From CAZQKE01 sp964593865 (GTDB lineage: Bacteria; Chloroflexota; Anaerolineae; JAAYZQ01): a stretch of 8,037 bases of DNA. Location: the NCBI GenBank assembly GCA_964593865.1, contig CAZQKE010000143.1, positions 1 to 8,037 on the forward strand, read 5' to 3'. A program made the position numbers and the translations under genes. This document shows positions 7,405 through 8,037 of this stretch, in pieces; the stretch's first letter is position 1, and each line of letters opens with the position of its first letter. The notes beneath the pieces are model-generated. The model saw nothing but the letters and a program-made list of their open reading frames with translations, had not been told where the DNA came from and did not search any database.

Positions 7405-7614
7405 ACTTCCTGCCCTCAAACCCGCCAGGTGGTAGCCGCGTTGGAACGGGCCGGATTTTACCAGGTCCGGCAACGGGGCAGCCACCTCCAATTGAAAAAA
7501 GGCAACTTGCTCGTCACCGTGCCTATGCACGCTGGCGACCTCAAACCAGGTACTCTCCGCTCCATTATCCGTCAGGCCAGGATGACCGTGGATGAGTTCC
7601 TGGAGCTTGTCTGA
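7397..7614 (+). pseudogene. hicA: hicA toxin (mRNA interferase), frameshifted near codon 10
   Basis: HicA is a small double-stranded-RNA-binding-fold RNase that cleaves mRNA. From the expected ATG at 7397 (overlapping hicB), the frame reads MPKLPALKPARW and stops at TAG 7433-7435. The rest of HicA continues in the +1-shifted frame to TGA 7612-7614: VVAALERAGFYQVRQRGSH, then TVPMHAGDLKPGTLRSII and VDEFLELV. One extra base around 7421-7424 would restore LKPRQVVAALERAGF and a normal 72-residue HicA with catalytic His30 in the GSH motif. It therefore looks like a one-base deletion. A GTG at 7429 could start a 61-residue form lacking the first 11 residues, but it has no spaced Shine-Dalgarno. A sequencing error, genuine inactivation, or (less likely) ribosomal frameshifting are all possible. 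Confidence 0.85.
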
Positions 7615-7635
7615 TCCTCGTCCACTTTCTCAACC

Positions 7636-7665
7636 TTGCCCTCTACCCCCCGCCTGTGGTATAAT
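7636..7665 (+). promoter_or_regulatory. Sigma-70 promoter with extended -10 (copy 3, orphan)
   Basis: TATAAT at 7660-7665 with TG at 7657-7658. The best -35 is TTGCCC (7636-7641), with an 18-base spacer. CCGCC (7650-7654) and GGCGG (7667-7671) flank the -10 exactly as in copy 2. It should be active, yet only a 19-codon frame follows. Confidence 0.7.
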
Positions 7666-7679
7666 CGGCGGCGAGGAGG
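7643..7679 (+). repeat. Promoter/RBS cassette, copy 3 (shorter)
   Basis: This copy matches the 3' half of copies 1 and 2. From CTGTGG through TATAAT to AGGAGG (7654-7679) it is identical to both. One extra C is present in the preceding C-run. Upstream of 7643 the similarity fades. The match to copy 2 continues past the Shine-Dalgarno into TTCGATGTCTAC, including the start codon and first codons. Confidence 0.88.
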
Positions 7680-7687
7680 CGGGTTCG

Positions 7688-7747
7688 ATGTCTACCGCAG
7701 TAGAGGTGGATCTCGTGATTCCTCTGCGCTCTCTGCATCTTTGGTGA
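7688..7747 (+). pseudogene. 19-codon open frame after orphan cassette, possible TA remnant
   Basis: ATG at 7688 follows AGGAGG (7674-7679) with an eight-base spacer and encodes MSTAVEVDLVIPLRSLHLW before TGA. The first three codons match the start of hicB (MST). It could be the surviving start of a third TA gene whose body was deleted, or a short peptide gene. The stretch 7719-7747 has repeated CTCTGC units and low complexity, which argues for remnant or spacer DNA. It ends 12 bases before the convergent pbpC stop. Confidence 0.4.
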
Positions 7748-7759
7748 ACCGGCTTTCTA

Positions 7760-8037
7760 TCACCGATCCTGTACCTCAATCCACACCTTCCCGCTCGCCA
7801 CCCTTTCCCCGTCCGGCGTCACCCCCTCGGCGGAAAAGACGTGCCGCCCCGGTTCCAACCGCCACAACGCCCGGCAGGGCATCCCCGCGCAGCGGGCCAG
7901 CGGCTGCCCATCCACCCGCAGCGTCACCTCGCGCAGCGAAACCCCCGCCCGCGCCGCCACCTCAATCCGCTGGGCATCGGCGGGCAACGAAGGGTCCAGG
8001 CGATAGACGGCGTTTCGGTCCGGGCTGCTCAGAGAGA
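7760..8037 (-). CDS. pbpC: Penicillin-binding protein 1C, C-terminal domain (5' part outside window)
   Basis: The last 91 codons of a leftward gene that enters from the right edge and stops at TGA (7760-7762 on the plus strand). The visible protein contains SSPDRNAVYRLDPSLPADAQ, then RIEVAA, LREVTLRVDGQPL, LEPGRHVFSAEGV and KVWIEVQ. This is the pattern of the beta-sandwich domain (BiPBP_C) at the C-terminus of PBP1C, a bifunctional glycosyltransferase/transpeptidase acting outside the membrane. The catalytic domains are not in the window. Support comes from position: pbpC genes are frequently next to yfhM-type A2M genes, as here. Other secreted proteins with a similar Ig-like tail are possible but less likely. 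Confidence 0.75.
   Translation of the reverse strand, partial: SLSSPDRNAVYRLDPSLPADAQRIEVAARAGVSLREVTLRVDGQPLARCAGMPCRALWRLEPGRHVFSAEGVTPDGERVASGKVWIEVQDR

Noticed and set aside
6865..7530. A 221-codon minus-strand frame over the TA genes
   Set aside because: It is antisense to hicB and the end of the toxin-like gene, crosses the promoter cassette, has no RBS, and its product matches nothing I recognise.
7429..7614. hicA starting at GTG 7429 as an intact 61-residue gene
   Set aside because: It lacks the normal MPKLPxLKPRQ N-terminus, which is present just upstream in another frame, and has no spaced Shine-Dalgarno. A frameshift explains the sequence better.
6203..7679. CRISPR-like array
   Set aside because: The three repeats are about 600-800 bp apart with genes between them. 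There are no regular short spacers.
7743..7763. GGTGA...TCACC inverted repeat between the convergent ends as a bidirectional terminator
   Set aside because: A five-base stem with an 11-base loop and no T-tract is too weak to call.

Overview
The window reads as high-GC bacterial DNA, most likely from Chloroflexota (Anaerolineae/Caldilineae-like). This is an inference from style: a lipoprotein whose mature N-terminus is a long Pro/Thr-rich linker, a very large alpha-2-macroglobulin with Ig-like repeats, HicBA and DUF6516-like toxin-antitoxin (TA) genes, and extended -10 promoters. There is no rRNA or other marker gene to confirm it.

Layout. Positions 1-6041 (minus strand) hold almost all of one giant gene, a thioester-containing bacterial alpha-2-macroglobulin lipoprotein. 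2013 codons are visible, and only the last few residues and the stop lie beyond the left edge. Positions 7760-8037 (minus strand) hold the last 91 codons of a gene whose product looks like the C-terminal domain of penicillin-binding protein 1C (pbpC). The A2M-pbpC neighbourhood is the well-known yfhM-pbpC pairing, thought to couple a protease trap in the cell envelope to a peptidoglycan repair enzyme.

Between these two, on the opposite (plus) strand, is a compact cluster of small defence/stress-type genes at 6203-7747. It contains a candidate antitoxin-toxin pair (6280-6543 and 6543-6995, one-base overlap), then hicB (7093-7404), then hicA, whose ATG at 7397 overlaps the end of hicB but whose frame is broken by an apparent one-base deletion near codon 10. 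After it comes a third promoter cassette followed only by a 19-codon open frame. The cluster appears to have been inserted into the A2M/pbpC locus, and its GC content looks lower than that of the flanking genes.

The most unusual feature is that each of the three units is driven by a copy of the same promoter plus ribosome-binding-site cassette. The stretch from the extended -10 (TGGTATAAT) to the AGGAGG is identical in all three. The first two copies match over 72 bp with five differences, including the -35 region. The last copy has no proper gene behind it, so it may be the scar of a lost TA module. The predicted transcripts have leaders of only about 13-16 nt.
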